Assembly (NCBI RefSeq): GCF_008014695.1 | Contig: NZ_VOXE01000004.1 | Coordinates: 372,001-436,000, forward strand | Length of the DNA: 64,000 nt | Source of the DNA: Chryseobacterium sp. | GTDB lineage: Bacteria > Bacteroidota > Bacteroidia > Flavobacteriales > Weeksellaceae | Direction: 5' to 3' | Part shown: piece by piece, positions 28,192 through 35,585 of the stretch | How the letters are laid out: the number at the start of each line of letters is the position of its first letter | Position numbering within the stretch: position 1 is the stretch's first letter | Notes under the pieces: model-generated | Databases searched by the model: none | Seen by the model: only the letters and a program-made list of their open reading frames with translations | What the model was told of the DNA's origin: nothing | Made by a program: the position numbers and the translations under genes

Positions 28192-28269
28192 TTAAAATTT
28201 TTCGGGTTTGAGCAAAACATAGCACATGTATCCGAATGCTGCGATTGAAAGGATAAACAAGGTCCACAT
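28192..28269 (-). CDS. kdpF: KdpF-like small membrane subunit
   Basis: A 25-codon frame, ATG at 28269 and TAA at 28192-28194. The product MWTLFILSIAAFGYMCYVLLKPEKF is split here as one transmembrane helix (MWTLFILSIAAFGYMCYVLL) plus the KPEKF tail typical of KdpF. It sits 11 bases upstream of kdpA, the position expected for kdpF. KdpF stabilises the KdpABC complex in the inner membrane. Confidence 0.88.
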   Translation of the reverse strand: MWTLFILSIAAFGYMCYVLLKPEKF

Positions 28270-28272
28270 GGT

Positions 28273-28359
28273 TTAGATTTTATCAAAAAAGTTAACAGAT
28301 TTTGCCAGGAGGAAGAAAATTAATATTCCGGCGGCGGTTAATAACACAGTCATCATCAT
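28273..28359 (-). CDS. Second small transmembrane peptide upstream of kdpF
   Basis: A 28-codon frame with ATG at 28359 (or the in-frame ATGs at 28356 and 28353) and TAA at 28273-28275, only 3 bases before the kdpF ATG. The product has one hydrophobic helix (VLLTAAGILIFFLLAKSVNF) and a DKI tail. It is distinct from KdpF but has the same size and topology. Its tight spacing with kdpF suggests it is translated. It may be an additional small Kdp subunit or a leader peptide. Confidence 0.55.
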   Translation of the reverse strand: MMMTVLLTAAGILIFFLLAKSVNFFDKI

Positions 28360-28449
28360 TTTTTAAGTTTTAGATTTTAAATTTATGATAACCCTAATGC
28401 CAAAAACAAGTCCTAAAACACATAACTACATGGTTAATAAAATATTAAC

Positions 28450-28457
28450 AAAAATAA
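28450..28457 (-). promoter_or_regulatory. Candidate -7 box of the kdp operon
   Basis: The minus strand reads TATTTTTG (TAnnTTTG), about 90 bases upstream of the first small ORF. Two TGGCA-N6-TT elements lie near it (28457-28473 and 28403-28420 region). They partly resemble sigma-54 promoters but lack the GC at -12. Confidence 0.3.
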
Positions 28458-28473
28458 TCAGCTTGCCAAACAC

Positions 28474-28501
28474 AAAAAAGCCTATCAAAATGACAGGCTT
28501 G
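28474..28501 (-). terminator. Rho-independent terminator after the NtrC-type regulator
   Basis: A 10-base stem AAGCCTGTCA/TGATAGGCTT (one wobble) with a 3-base loop, followed on the minus strand by T6. It separates the regulator gene from the kdp operon, so the operon needs its own promoter. Confidence 0.85.
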
Positions 28502-28530
28502 ATTCTCAATTTGAGAGATGTTTCGGGATA

Positions 28531-29844
28531 TTATTTTAAATGGTATTCCTCGAGTTTCCGATATAAAGTAGCAATCCCGATATCTAAAAGGCGGGCCGCT
28601 TCAGCTTTATTTCCTTTGGTGTACTGCAGCACCTTCAGAATATGCTCTTTTTCCACAGAAGACATCGCGAAGGAATTCATGCTTTCAGAATGCGGCAGAT
28701 TGTCGGCTGAAAGCTGATTGTTTTCCATTAAAATAAGGCTGCGCTCGAGTGTATTTTTTAATTCGCGGATATTCCCTTTCCACGGATTATTTTCCAGCTT
28801 TTTATAAAAATCAGGAGTGATTTTTATATTTTTCAAATTCATTTTGGCAGAAAATTTACCGATAAAAAAGTTGGCGAGATCCCGGATATCCTCTTTCCTT
28901 TCGCGCAGCGGCGGAAGGTGAATCTCGAAGACGTTCAAACGGAAATAGAGATCTTCGCGGAAATTTCCAAGGCGGCTTTCTTCTTTCAAATTGCGGTTTG
29001 TAGCGGCAATCAGCCGAAAATTTGATTTTGAAATTTTCGTGTCCCCCATTTTAATAAATTCTCCGCTTTCCAAAACCCGCAGCATTTTCGACTGCAGCTC
29101 CAAAGGCATTTCGCCGATTTCATCCAGAAATAAAGTTCCGTTCTGCGCTTCCTCAATCAACCCTTTTTTATCGGAAACCGCTCCCGTAAAAGCGCCTTTT
29201 TTATGACCAAACAGTTCGCTTTCGAGGACTTCCTTTCCAAAGGCAGAACAGTTGACGGCCATGAAAAGACCGTTCCTTCTGGAACTTTCATGATGAATTG
29301 CCTGAGCAAACACTTCTTTCCCTGTGCCGGTTTCCCCAGTTAAAAGCACTGCTGTATCGGTATGGGCAACTTTTTCCGCAAGCATCTTTGCATAAAGAAA
29401 GCTTTCGGACTTACCCAGGACGGAAGAAAAATCGGTTTTGAAACCGGCTTTATCCTCCTGTTGATTTCTGATGTTATCTTTCACTTTTTCCAGCGCTTTA
29501 GAAACCAGCGGAATAATTTTTTCGTTGTCGTCGCCTTTTACAATATAGTCATAAGCACCGTTCCTCATGGCCTGAACGCCGTCGGGAATGTTTCCGTAAG
29601 CCGTCATCAATATAATTTCGATGTGCGGATATTTTGTTTTAATTTCTTTTACGAAATCAACGCCAAATGCATCAGGCAGCCGAACATCACACAGCACCAA
29701 ATCGATTGAGTGATTACCTAGCATATTGATTCCGGATCTTGCGGAAGATGCCTGAAAGACGTCGTAGCCTTCGTTGGAAAGAATCATTCCAAGAAGTTTC
29801 AGCAATTTTAGTTCATCATCGATGATAAGAATTTTGTTTTTCAC
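28531..29844 (-). CDS. NtrC-family sigma-54-dependent response regulator
   Basis: 438 residues from a GTG at 29844, which directly precedes KNKILIIDDE; the open frame upstream to 29967 has no receiver-like sequence. Receiver domain with Asp53 (LVLCDVRLPD), AAA+ domain with GETGTGKEVFAQ (Walker A), GAFTGA (sigma-54 contact) and ELFGHKKGAFTG context, and a C-terminal Fis-type HTH (NKAEAARLLDIGIATLYRKL). It lies directly upstream of the kdp operon in the same direction and probably replaces the usual OmpR-type KdpE. Confidence 0.9.
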   Translation of the reverse strand: MKNKILIIDDELKLLKLLGMILSNEGYDVFQASSARSGINMLGNHSIDLVLCDVRLPDAFGVDFVKEIKTKYPHIEIILMTAYGNIPDGVQAMRNGAYDYIVKGDDNEKIIPLVSKALEKVKDNIRNQQEDKAGFKTDFSSVLGKSESFLYAKMLAEKVAHTDTAVLLTGETGTGKEVFAQAIHHESSRRNGLFMAVNCSAFGKEVLESELFGHKKGAFTGAVSDKKGLIEEAQNGTLFLDEIGEMPLELQSKMLRVLESGEFIKMGDTKISKSNFRLIAATNRNLKEESRLGNFREDLYFRLNVFEIHLPPLRERKEDIRDLANFFIGKFSAKMNLKNIKITPDFYKKLENNPWKGNIRELKNTLERSLILMENNQLSADNLPHSESMNSFAMSSVEKEHILKVLQYTKGNKAEAARLLDIGIATLYRKLEEYHLK

Positions 29845-30003
29845 GGCAGCAATCAGTTTAGAACAAAAGTAATGATTTTGAGCCAAAAACTTCGGCCTCG
29901 CTAAGCGCAAAGGGGTCACGGAAGTTCTAATGGAAGAATTACATTGTGGGGGTTTCCGACTCGGCAAAGTATAACGAAGTAACGCAACGTGGTTTTACCT
30001 TTC

Positions 30004-30042
30004 AAAAAAATGTTCCAGAGCGATTTTCACTTTGGAACATTT
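30004..30042 (-). terminator. Rho-independent terminator of the aldehyde-detoxification operon
   Basis: A perfect 10-base stem AAATGTTCCA/TGGAACATTT with a 15-base loop, followed on the minus strand by a T7 run. It lies 24 bases after the DJ-1-like stop codon. Confidence 0.75.
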
Positions 30043-30065
30043 ATGCATCATTAAATCAAACCAGC

Positions 30066-30746
30066 TTATTTCTGAAGTTGATTCAATAATAATTCTGCTA
30101 CTTTTTCAGACGAAGCGGGGTTCTGACCCGTGATCAACAAGCCGTCTTCCAAAGCATACGTTTCAAAATCGCCTGCTTTGCTGTAGATTCCGCCGTTTTC
30201 TTTCAGCATATCTTCCACCAAAAACGGCACTACGTCAGTCAGTTTTACCAAAGCTTCTTCGGTGTTCGTAAAGCCTGTTACTTTCTTGCCTTTTACCAAT
30301 GGTTTACCTGAAGTGTATTTCACATTTTTCAAAGCGGCAGGAGCATGACATACAAATGCTACGGGTTTATTGCTGTTGTAAAAATTTTCGATCAGTTTTG
30401 CAGAATCCGCGCTTTCGGCCAAATCCCAAAGAGGTCCGTGCCCACCGGGATAAAATACCGCGTCGTAATCTGCTGCAGAAACTTCCGACAGTTTGTGCGT
30501 ATTGCCTAATTTTTCCTGAAGTTCAGCATCCGCCTTGAATCTGACCGTAGATTCCGTTTGATTTTCCGGTTTATCGCTCGTCGGATCAATTGGTGGCTGA
30601 CCGCCCTTTGGAGAAGCCAAGATCACCTCAACGCCTTTATCCACCAAATAGTAGTAAGGACTTGCAAATTCTTCGATCCAGAATCCGGTTTTCTCGCCGG
30701 TGTTTCCCAGTTCTGAGTGGGAAGTAAGAACAAACAGTATTTTCAT
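30066..30746 (-). CDS. DJ-1/PfpI family protein, Hsp31/glyoxalase III-like
   Basis: 226 residues. The nucleophile elbow is AFVCHAPAAL with Cys133 and His134; the acidic residue is Glu26 in TGFWIEEFASP. Further family motifs are VILASPKGGQPPIDP and FYPGGHGPLWDL. Members of this branch act as glyoxalase III (methylglyoxal to lactate without cofactor) or as chaperones. It follows the YqhD-like gene by 35 bases and is the last gene of the TetR-led operon. Confidence 0.85.
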   Translation of the reverse strand: MKILFVLTSHSELGNTGEKTGFWIEEFASPYYYLVDKGVEVILASPKGGQPPIDPTSDKPENQTESTVRFKADAELQEKLGNTHKLSEVSAADYDAVFYPGGHGPLWDLAESADSAKLIENFYNSNKPVAFVCHAPAALKNVKYTSGKPLVKGKKVTGFTNTEEALVKLTDVVPFLVEDMLKENGGIYSKAGDFETYALEDGLLITGQNPASSEKVAELLLNQLQK

Positions 30747-30781
30747 AAGTATTTTTTTGATTATATTTTTAAAGAAGTTTT

Positions 30782-31942
30782 CTAGTAACTCATTTCGATG
30801 ATTTTCTGAACATCAGCAGGTGCGAGTGATTTATGTTCACCAAGTCCCAACCAACCCCGTTCTGTAAAACGTTTTGCAACAGCAGCGCCGGTTTCTGCAT
30901 ATTTTTTTGTGTATTCTGATAGCTGAATATCAATACCTAAGGATTTAAAGAATTCGTCAGTTCTGTCGATTCCGGCGTGGGCTTTTTCCTCTAAAGTTCC
31001 TTCTGTAATTTTCCAGACGCGTTCTGCGTACTGCGCCAATTTCTCTTTTTTAGTCTCAAAATTGTAGCGGTAATGATTTCCGGCTAAAATTGCCAAAGTC
31101 CGTGCGTGATCAATTCCGTACATTGCTGTTAATTCATGTCCCATGGAGTGGATTGCCCAGTCCCCGGGAACGCCCTGCTGAATCAAACCGTTCAGCGCCA
31201 TCGTACAGCTCCACATAAAATCAGCTGCTGCCTCTTCATCTGCAGGATTTTTCATAACGGCAGGCGCCACTTCAATCAAAGTCTGCATAATGCTTTCGGC
31301 AAAACGGTCCTGCAGTTTTGCGCCAATCGGATACGTCATATACTGTTCCATTACGTGCGTGAATGCATCTGCAATTCCGTTGGCCAACTGACGCTGTGGA
31401 ATCGATTTAATGACTGCCGGATCCAAAACAGAAAACTGCGGGAACATTCCCGGTCCGCCGAAAGCCAATTTTTCTTTGGTTTCCGCTCTCGTAATTACGG
31501 ATCCCGAATTCATTTCAGAACCGGTCGCAGGAAGTGTCAACACGGTTGCAAAAGACAATCCTTCGGTCACCGGTTTTTTATTCGTCAGTAAATCCCACGG
31601 CATTTCGCCCTCGTATAAAGCTGCGGCGGATAAAAATTTAGTTCCGTCGATTACGGAACCGCCACCAACTGCTAAAAGATAAGTGATGTTTTCTTCTTTA
31701 ATGACTTTCAAGGCATCCAATAAAATGCTGTATTCAGGATTTGCGGGAATGCCGCCAAATTCCAGGACTTCATAACCTGATAATGCTTTTTTCACCTCCT
31801 CATAAATGCCGTTTTTCTTGATGCTTCCACCGCCGTAAAGCATTAAAATTTTTGAGTTGGCCGGAATTTCTGTGGAGAGATTTTCAATCTGACCTTTACC
31901 AAACAATATTTTTGTTGGATTTCTGTATTTAAAATTATTCAT
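30782..31942 (-). CDS. yqhD: YqhD-like NADPH-dependent aldehyde reductase
   Basis: 386 residues from the ATG at 31942 (MNNFKYRNPTKILFGKG), the same start motif as E. coli YqhD (MNNFNLHTPTRILFGKG). The cofactor motif is LLAVGGGSVIDGTKF, followed by VLTLPATGSEMNSGSVI. Metal ligands are in GIADAFTHVMEQ (Asp, His) and SMGHELTAMYGIDHARTL (two His). The enzyme reduces short-chain and reactive aldehydes such as glyoxal and methylglyoxal with NADPH. It lies 47 bases after the TetR gene. Confidence 0.88.
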   Translation of the reverse strand: MNNFKYRNPTKILFGKGQIENLSTEIPANSKILMLYGGGSIKKNGIYEEVKKALSGYEVLEFGGIPANPEYSILLDALKVIKEENITYLLAVGGGSVIDGTKFLSAAALYEGEMPWDLLTNKKPVTEGLSFATVLTLPATGSEMNSGSVITRAETKEKLAFGGPGMFPQFSVLDPAVIKSIPQRQLANGIADAFTHVMEQYMTYPIGAKLQDRFAESIMQTLIEVAPAVMKNPADEEAAADFMWSCTMALNGLIQQGVPGDWAIHSMGHELTAMYGIDHARTLAILAGNHYRYNFETKKEKLAQYAERVWKITEGTLEEKAHAGIDRTDEFFKSLGIDIQLSEYTKKYAETGAAVAKRFTERGWLGLGEHKSLAPADVQKIIEMSY

Positions 31943-31989
31943 ATTTCTGATTTTCAATTTAAAATTTTACAATGATTTTAGCAGGATCT

Positions 31990-32568
31990 TCACACCTTGA
32001 TTGCATCCCAGGCCGCCCTGAAAGTCTGCGCTTTTGATTCTTCGCTTAAAGTATAGGCCGATCTTTCCTGCATTTCGAGTAAAAAAGACAGCGGATATAT
32101 GCTGAAAGCGTATAAAACATAGTCTGAAAGCGGCTTAATAATTCCCTCGTCCTTCCCCTTTTTCCATAAATCAAGAAGAGGCTGCAAATGTTTTAATCCT
32201 TCCACCCTGATTTCTTCCCCAACCATCGGACTGTTATCACACTGGGATAAAAAGTTCGCTTCCTTGATCTGACTTAATTTATAATTCGCGATATTGAACC
32301 AAATGATTTCGAAACCATCTTTTACAGAAAGTTCGCTGTTGTATCCCTCAAAAGCACAGTTGCTGAAGGATTTTTTCACTTCCAGATACAATTCGTTGAC
32401 GAGATTCTGTTTGTTTTCAAAATAAAGATAGATCGTAGCCGGAGCAACGCCTGCAAGACCTGCAATTTTCGACATGGGGGCATTGTGAAAGCCGTGGTTA
32501 CTCACCAAAGTCAGCGTTGCATTTAACAGTGCTGTTTTCTTGTCCGTTATTTTTTCTTTTTTACTCAT
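31990..32568 (-). CDS. TetR/AcrR-family transcriptional repressor
   Basis: 192 residues. N-terminal HTH about residues 25-50 (MSKIAGLAGVAPATIYLYFE), followed by NKQNLVNELYLEVKKSF; the C-terminal half is the ligand-binding helical domain. It overlaps the upstream DoxX-like gene by 8 bases. A perfect 14-base palindrome beside the operon promoter is the likely operator, so the regulator probably represses its own operon. Confidence 0.88.
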   Translation of the reverse strand: MSKKEKITDKKTALLNATLTLVSNHGFHNAPMSKIAGLAGVAPATIYLYFENKQNLVNELYLEVKKSFSNCAFEGYNSELSVKDGFEIIWFNIANYKLSQIKEANFLSQCDNSPMVGEEIRVEGLKHLQPLLDLWKKGKDEGIIKPLSDYVLYAFSIYPLSFLLEMQERSAYTLSEESKAQTFRAAWDAIKV

Positions 32569-32965
32569 GTTTCAATTCTGCTTTTGCAAGCGATGTAAAT
32601 TTGTAGGATTTCCAGGACAACCAAATCAACAGAAACTGAAAAACCAATCTTATATAAGCGGCCATAGGACTTCCGATCACCGGTTGGTCGCTGAGCGCAT
32701 CCGTAACATGAAGCGGCATGAAAATCACCATCAACACATAAATGCCGAACACTCCGTATTTGGTATATTTTTGATTGAGGAATAAGGTAACAATCCCCAA
32801 AAGGAGCTCTACAATTCCGGACAGATAAACAATTGCCAGCGGAAAAGGCAAAAAGGACGGAACAATCGGCAGATAAAATTCCGGATTCCACAAATGATAA
32901 ACACCCGAAGCCATCATTAAAACAGCCAAAAGAATGCTTACGATTACCCAAAACAATACCCTCAT
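32561..32965 (-). CDS. DoxX-like four-helix membrane protein
   Basis: 134 residues from the ATG at 32965. The in-frame ATG at 32989 lies inside the -7 box, so it is excluded. Four hydrophobic helices are seen: LFWVIVSILLAVLMMASGVY, FPLAIVYLSGIVELLLGIV, YGVFGIYVLMVIFMPLHV and YIRLVFQFLLIWLSW. The fold resembles DoxX/SURF4-type membrane proteins. It is the first gene of the TetR operon; function in it is unknown. Confidence 0.75.
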   Translation of the reverse strand: MRVLFWVIVSILLAVLMMASGVYHLWNPEFYLPIVPSFLPFPLAIVYLSGIVELLLGIVTLFLNQKYTKYGVFGIYVLMVIFMPLHVTDALSDQPVIGSPMAAYIRLVFQFLLIWLSWKSYKFTSLAKAELKHE

Positions 32966-32986
32966 TTTACTTTCTTTTTGATGGAA

Positions 32987-32994
32987 CAAAGGTA
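32987..32994 (-). promoter_or_regulatory. -7 box of the DoxX-TetR-YqhD-DJ-1 operon
   Basis: The minus strand reads TACCTTTG (TAnnTTTG), 21 bases upstream of the DoxX-like ATG. Confidence 0.6.
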
Positions 32995-33005
32995 GAACAA
33001 AAAAG

Positions 33006-33019
33006 AATGAACGTTCATT
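33006..33019. promoter_or_regulatory. TetR-type operator palindrome
   Basis: AATGAACGTTCATT is a perfect 14-base palindrome containing TGAAC/GTTCA half-sites, a common TetR-family operator form. It lies 12 bases upstream of the -7 box, within the -33/-7 spacer region, so a bound repressor would block RNA polymerase. Confidence 0.75.
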
Positions 33020-33177
33020 TATTCTGTCTATGCAGCCATTCAGAATTCTTAAAGCTAGCGCTTTGCTTTCATGTGGATCGAGTCTGTTCCCCCAACAATA
33101 AATGACTGCTGTCTTCTATTCTAAAGGGAACGGCTATACTGGCTCAATAAATCTCCCTATTTTAGCACTTCCAAAAA

Positions 33178-35307
33178 ATGCCAATGATTCCCACCGGTTT
33201 TATCCAAAAATCCCTTTCTGTTTCTGACAAAAGCATCAGTGCAACGCTGAAACTCCTCGCCGAAGACTGCACCATTCCCTTTATTTCCCGGTACCGGAAG
33301 GATGCGACCGGCAACCTTGATGAAGTGCAGATCGAACAGATCGCTAAACTCAATGCCCAGTTCGAGGAAATTATCAAAAGAAAGGAAAGCATCCTGAAAT
33401 CCATTCAGGAACAGGACGCAATGACTCCGGACCTGAAAAAAAGAATTGAAGACAGTTTCGATCTTCAGGAACTGGAAGATCTGTATCTGCCTTTCAAAAA
33501 AAAGAGGAAAACAAAAGCTGATGCTGCGAAAGAAAAAGGACTGGAACCGTTGGCGAAAATTATCATGAGCCAGCATTCAAATGATCTTCAGCATTTGGCC
33601 ACAAAATACCTGAATGATGAGGTTCCTTCTGTTGAAGAGGCACTTCAGGGCGCCAGAGACATTATGGCCGAATGGATCAACGAAAATATGTACGTTCGTA
33701 AAAATCTCAGACGGCTGTTCCAGCGCAAAGCGCTTTTCACTTCGAAAGTGGTGAAAGCCAAAAAAGAGGAAGAAGCTGCACAGAAATATGTGCAGTATTT
33801 TGAGTGGGAAGAAAGCCTGAGCCGGATTCCTTCGCACCGTCTTCTGGCCATGCTCAGAGCGGAAGCTGAAGGTTATGTGAAAACCAAAACAGAAATCGAC
33901 AAAGAAGAAGCCATTGAACTTATCGAACAGGCGGTTCTTAAATCCCGAAATGAATGCGCGGACCAGATTTCACTGGCTATTAAAGACAGTTACAAAAGAC
34001 TGCTCGAACCTGCCATTTCAAATGAAACCTTACAGGAAGCCAAAGAAAAGGCCGACGAAAAAGCCATTTCCATTTTTTCCGACAATCTCCGGCAGCTTCT
34101 TTTAGCGCCGCCTTTGGGGGAGAAAAGAATTCTGGCGATCGATCCCGGTTACCGAAGCGGGTGCAAGATCGTGTGCCTCGACGAAAAAGGTGATCTGCTA
34201 CACAACGAAACCGTTTATCCTCACGCACCGCAAAACGAAACCGGCATGGCGATGAAAAAAATCCGGTCGATGGTAAATGCCTATAATATTCAGGCAATCT
34301 CAATCGGGAACGGCACAGCAAGCCGCGAAACGGAGTTCTTCATCAAGAAAATTGCTTTCGATACGCCGCCGCAGGTTTTTGTGGTCTCGGAAGCCGGCGC
34401 GTCGGTTTACTCGGCGAGTAAAATTGCAAGAGAGGAGTTTCCATCTTACGATGTGACGGTTCGTGGCGCGATTTCCATCGGCAGACGGCTATCTGATCCG
34501 CTGGCGGAACTTGTGAAGATCGATGCAAAATCCATTGGGGTTGGTCAGTACCAGCACGATGTGGATCAAACGCAGCTTAAAAACGAACTCGATTCCACCG
34601 TAATGAAATGTGTGAATTCCGTAGGCATCAACCTGAATACAGCGAGCAAACCGCTGCTGAGTTATGTCTCCGGAATCGGTGAAAAGATGGCGGAAAATAT
34701 TGTGAATTACCGTACCGAAAACGGTGCCTTCGAAGACCGCAAACAACTCAAAAAGGTTCCACGGCTCGGCGAAAAAGCCTTTCAGCAGGCCGCAGCTTTT
34801 GTGCGGATTGCAAACGGTAAAAACCCGCTCGACAATTCTGCCGTTCATCCTGAAGCCTACCCTGTTGTGGAGAAAATGGCAAAAGATCTGGGATTGAAAA
34901 CAATTGACCTCATCGCAAATAAAGAAAAGATTGCCCTGATCAGCCCGGAAAAATACGTGACCGAAACCATCGGGATATTGGGAATCAAAGACATCCTGAA
35001 GGAACTTCTAAAACCCGGTCTCGATCCGCGGAAAGCTGCCAAAGTTTTTGAGTTCGACCCGACAGTCAAAAGCATCAAAGACCTCAGGACCGGTATGATC
35101 CTTCCCGGAATCGTGAACAACATTACAGCGTTCGGTTGTTTTGTGGATCTCGGCATCAAGGAAAGCGGACTCGTGCATATCTCCCAACTTAAGGAAGGTT
35201 TTGTGTCGGATGTGAACGAAGTCGTGAAACTTCATCAACATGTTCAGGTAAAAGTCACCGAAGTGGATGAGGCGAGGAAAAGAGTGCAGTTGAGTATGAT
35301 TTTGTAA
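33178..35307 (+). CDS. tex: Tex-family RNA-binding transcription accessory protein
   Basis: 709 residues, near full length. The N-terminal Tex helical region begins with the charged segment about residues 15-100; the YqgF-like domain is marked by ILAIDPGYRSGCK (about 320); helix-hairpin-helix region SYVSGIGEKMAENIVNYR and VPRLGEKAFQQAAAF; a C-terminal S1 RNA-binding domain (GMILPGIVNNITAFGCFVDL, ESGLVHISQL). Tex is a cytosolic nucleic-acid-binding protein implicated in transcription. It is preceded by a weak TATTTTAG box. Confidence 0.9.
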   Translation: MPMIPTGFIQKSLSVSDKSISATLKLLAEDCTIPFISRYRKDATGNLDEVQIEQIAKLNAQFEEIIKRKESILKSIQEQDAMTPDLKKRIEDSFDLQELEDLYLPFKKKRKTKADAAKEKGLEPLAKIIMSQHSNDLQHLATKYLNDEVPSVEEALQGARDIMAEWINENMYVRKNLRRLFQRKALFTSKVVKAKKEEEAAQKYVQYFEWEESLSRIPSHRLLAMLRAEAEGYVKTKTEIDKEEAIELIEQAVLKSRNECADQISLAIKDSYKRLLEPAISNETLQEAKEKADEKAISIFSDNLRQLLLAPPLGEKRILAIDPGYRSGCKIVCLDEKGDLLHNETVYPHAPQNETGMAMKKIRSMVNAYNIQAISIGNGTASRETEFFIKKIAFDTPPQVFVVSEAGASVYSASKIAREEFPSYDVTVRGAISIGRRLSDPLAELVKIDAKSIGVGQYQHDVDQTQLKNELDSTVMKCVNSVGINLNTASKPLLSYVSGIGEKMAENIVNYRTENGAFEDRKQLKKVPRLGEKAFQQAAAFVRIANGKNPLDNSAVHPEAYPVVEKMAKDLGLKTIDLIANKEKIALISPEKYVTETIGILGIKDILKELLKPGLDPRKAAKVFEFDPTVKSIKDLRTGMILPGIVNNITAFGCFVDLGIKESGLVHISQLKEGFVSDVNEVVKLHQHVQVKVTEVDEARKRVQLSMIL

Positions 35308-35353
35308 GGACTGTCTCATCTTCTAGAAAACTTGTTATCTTTAGAAAATATAA

Positions 35354-35585
35354 TGGACCTAATTTCCCGCTACAATCATCGACAGAAAGATTTTTTTATA
35401 CAATATGGAAAAGATTCTTTAAACCAGTTCTTATTCTGGCAATTGCTTATTGCTGTATTAAATTCTTAGTGGGCATCATTAATGAAAACGGCGCAGAAAG
35501 ACAAATTACTGTTTTTATTATAGCATTCATCATTCTATACACATTTACCTACTTAATTGGGGAATTATTTAGCAAAACGAGAGTC
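35354..35585 (+). pseudogene. Broken small membrane protein with frameshift at a T7 run
   Basis: An ATG at 35354 opens MDLISRYNHRQKDFF and then hits a stop after 38 codons. One extra T in the T7 run at 35391-35397 would join it to an adjacent frame reading YTIWKRFFKPVLILAIAYCC, then KFLVGIINENGAERQIT and FIIAFIILYTFTYLIGELF, two plausible transmembrane helices. That frame then runs without a stop into the antisense of the OstA-like gene, so the 3' end is also lost. It looks like a decayed small membrane-protein gene; the original length and function are unknown. Confidence 0.45.
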
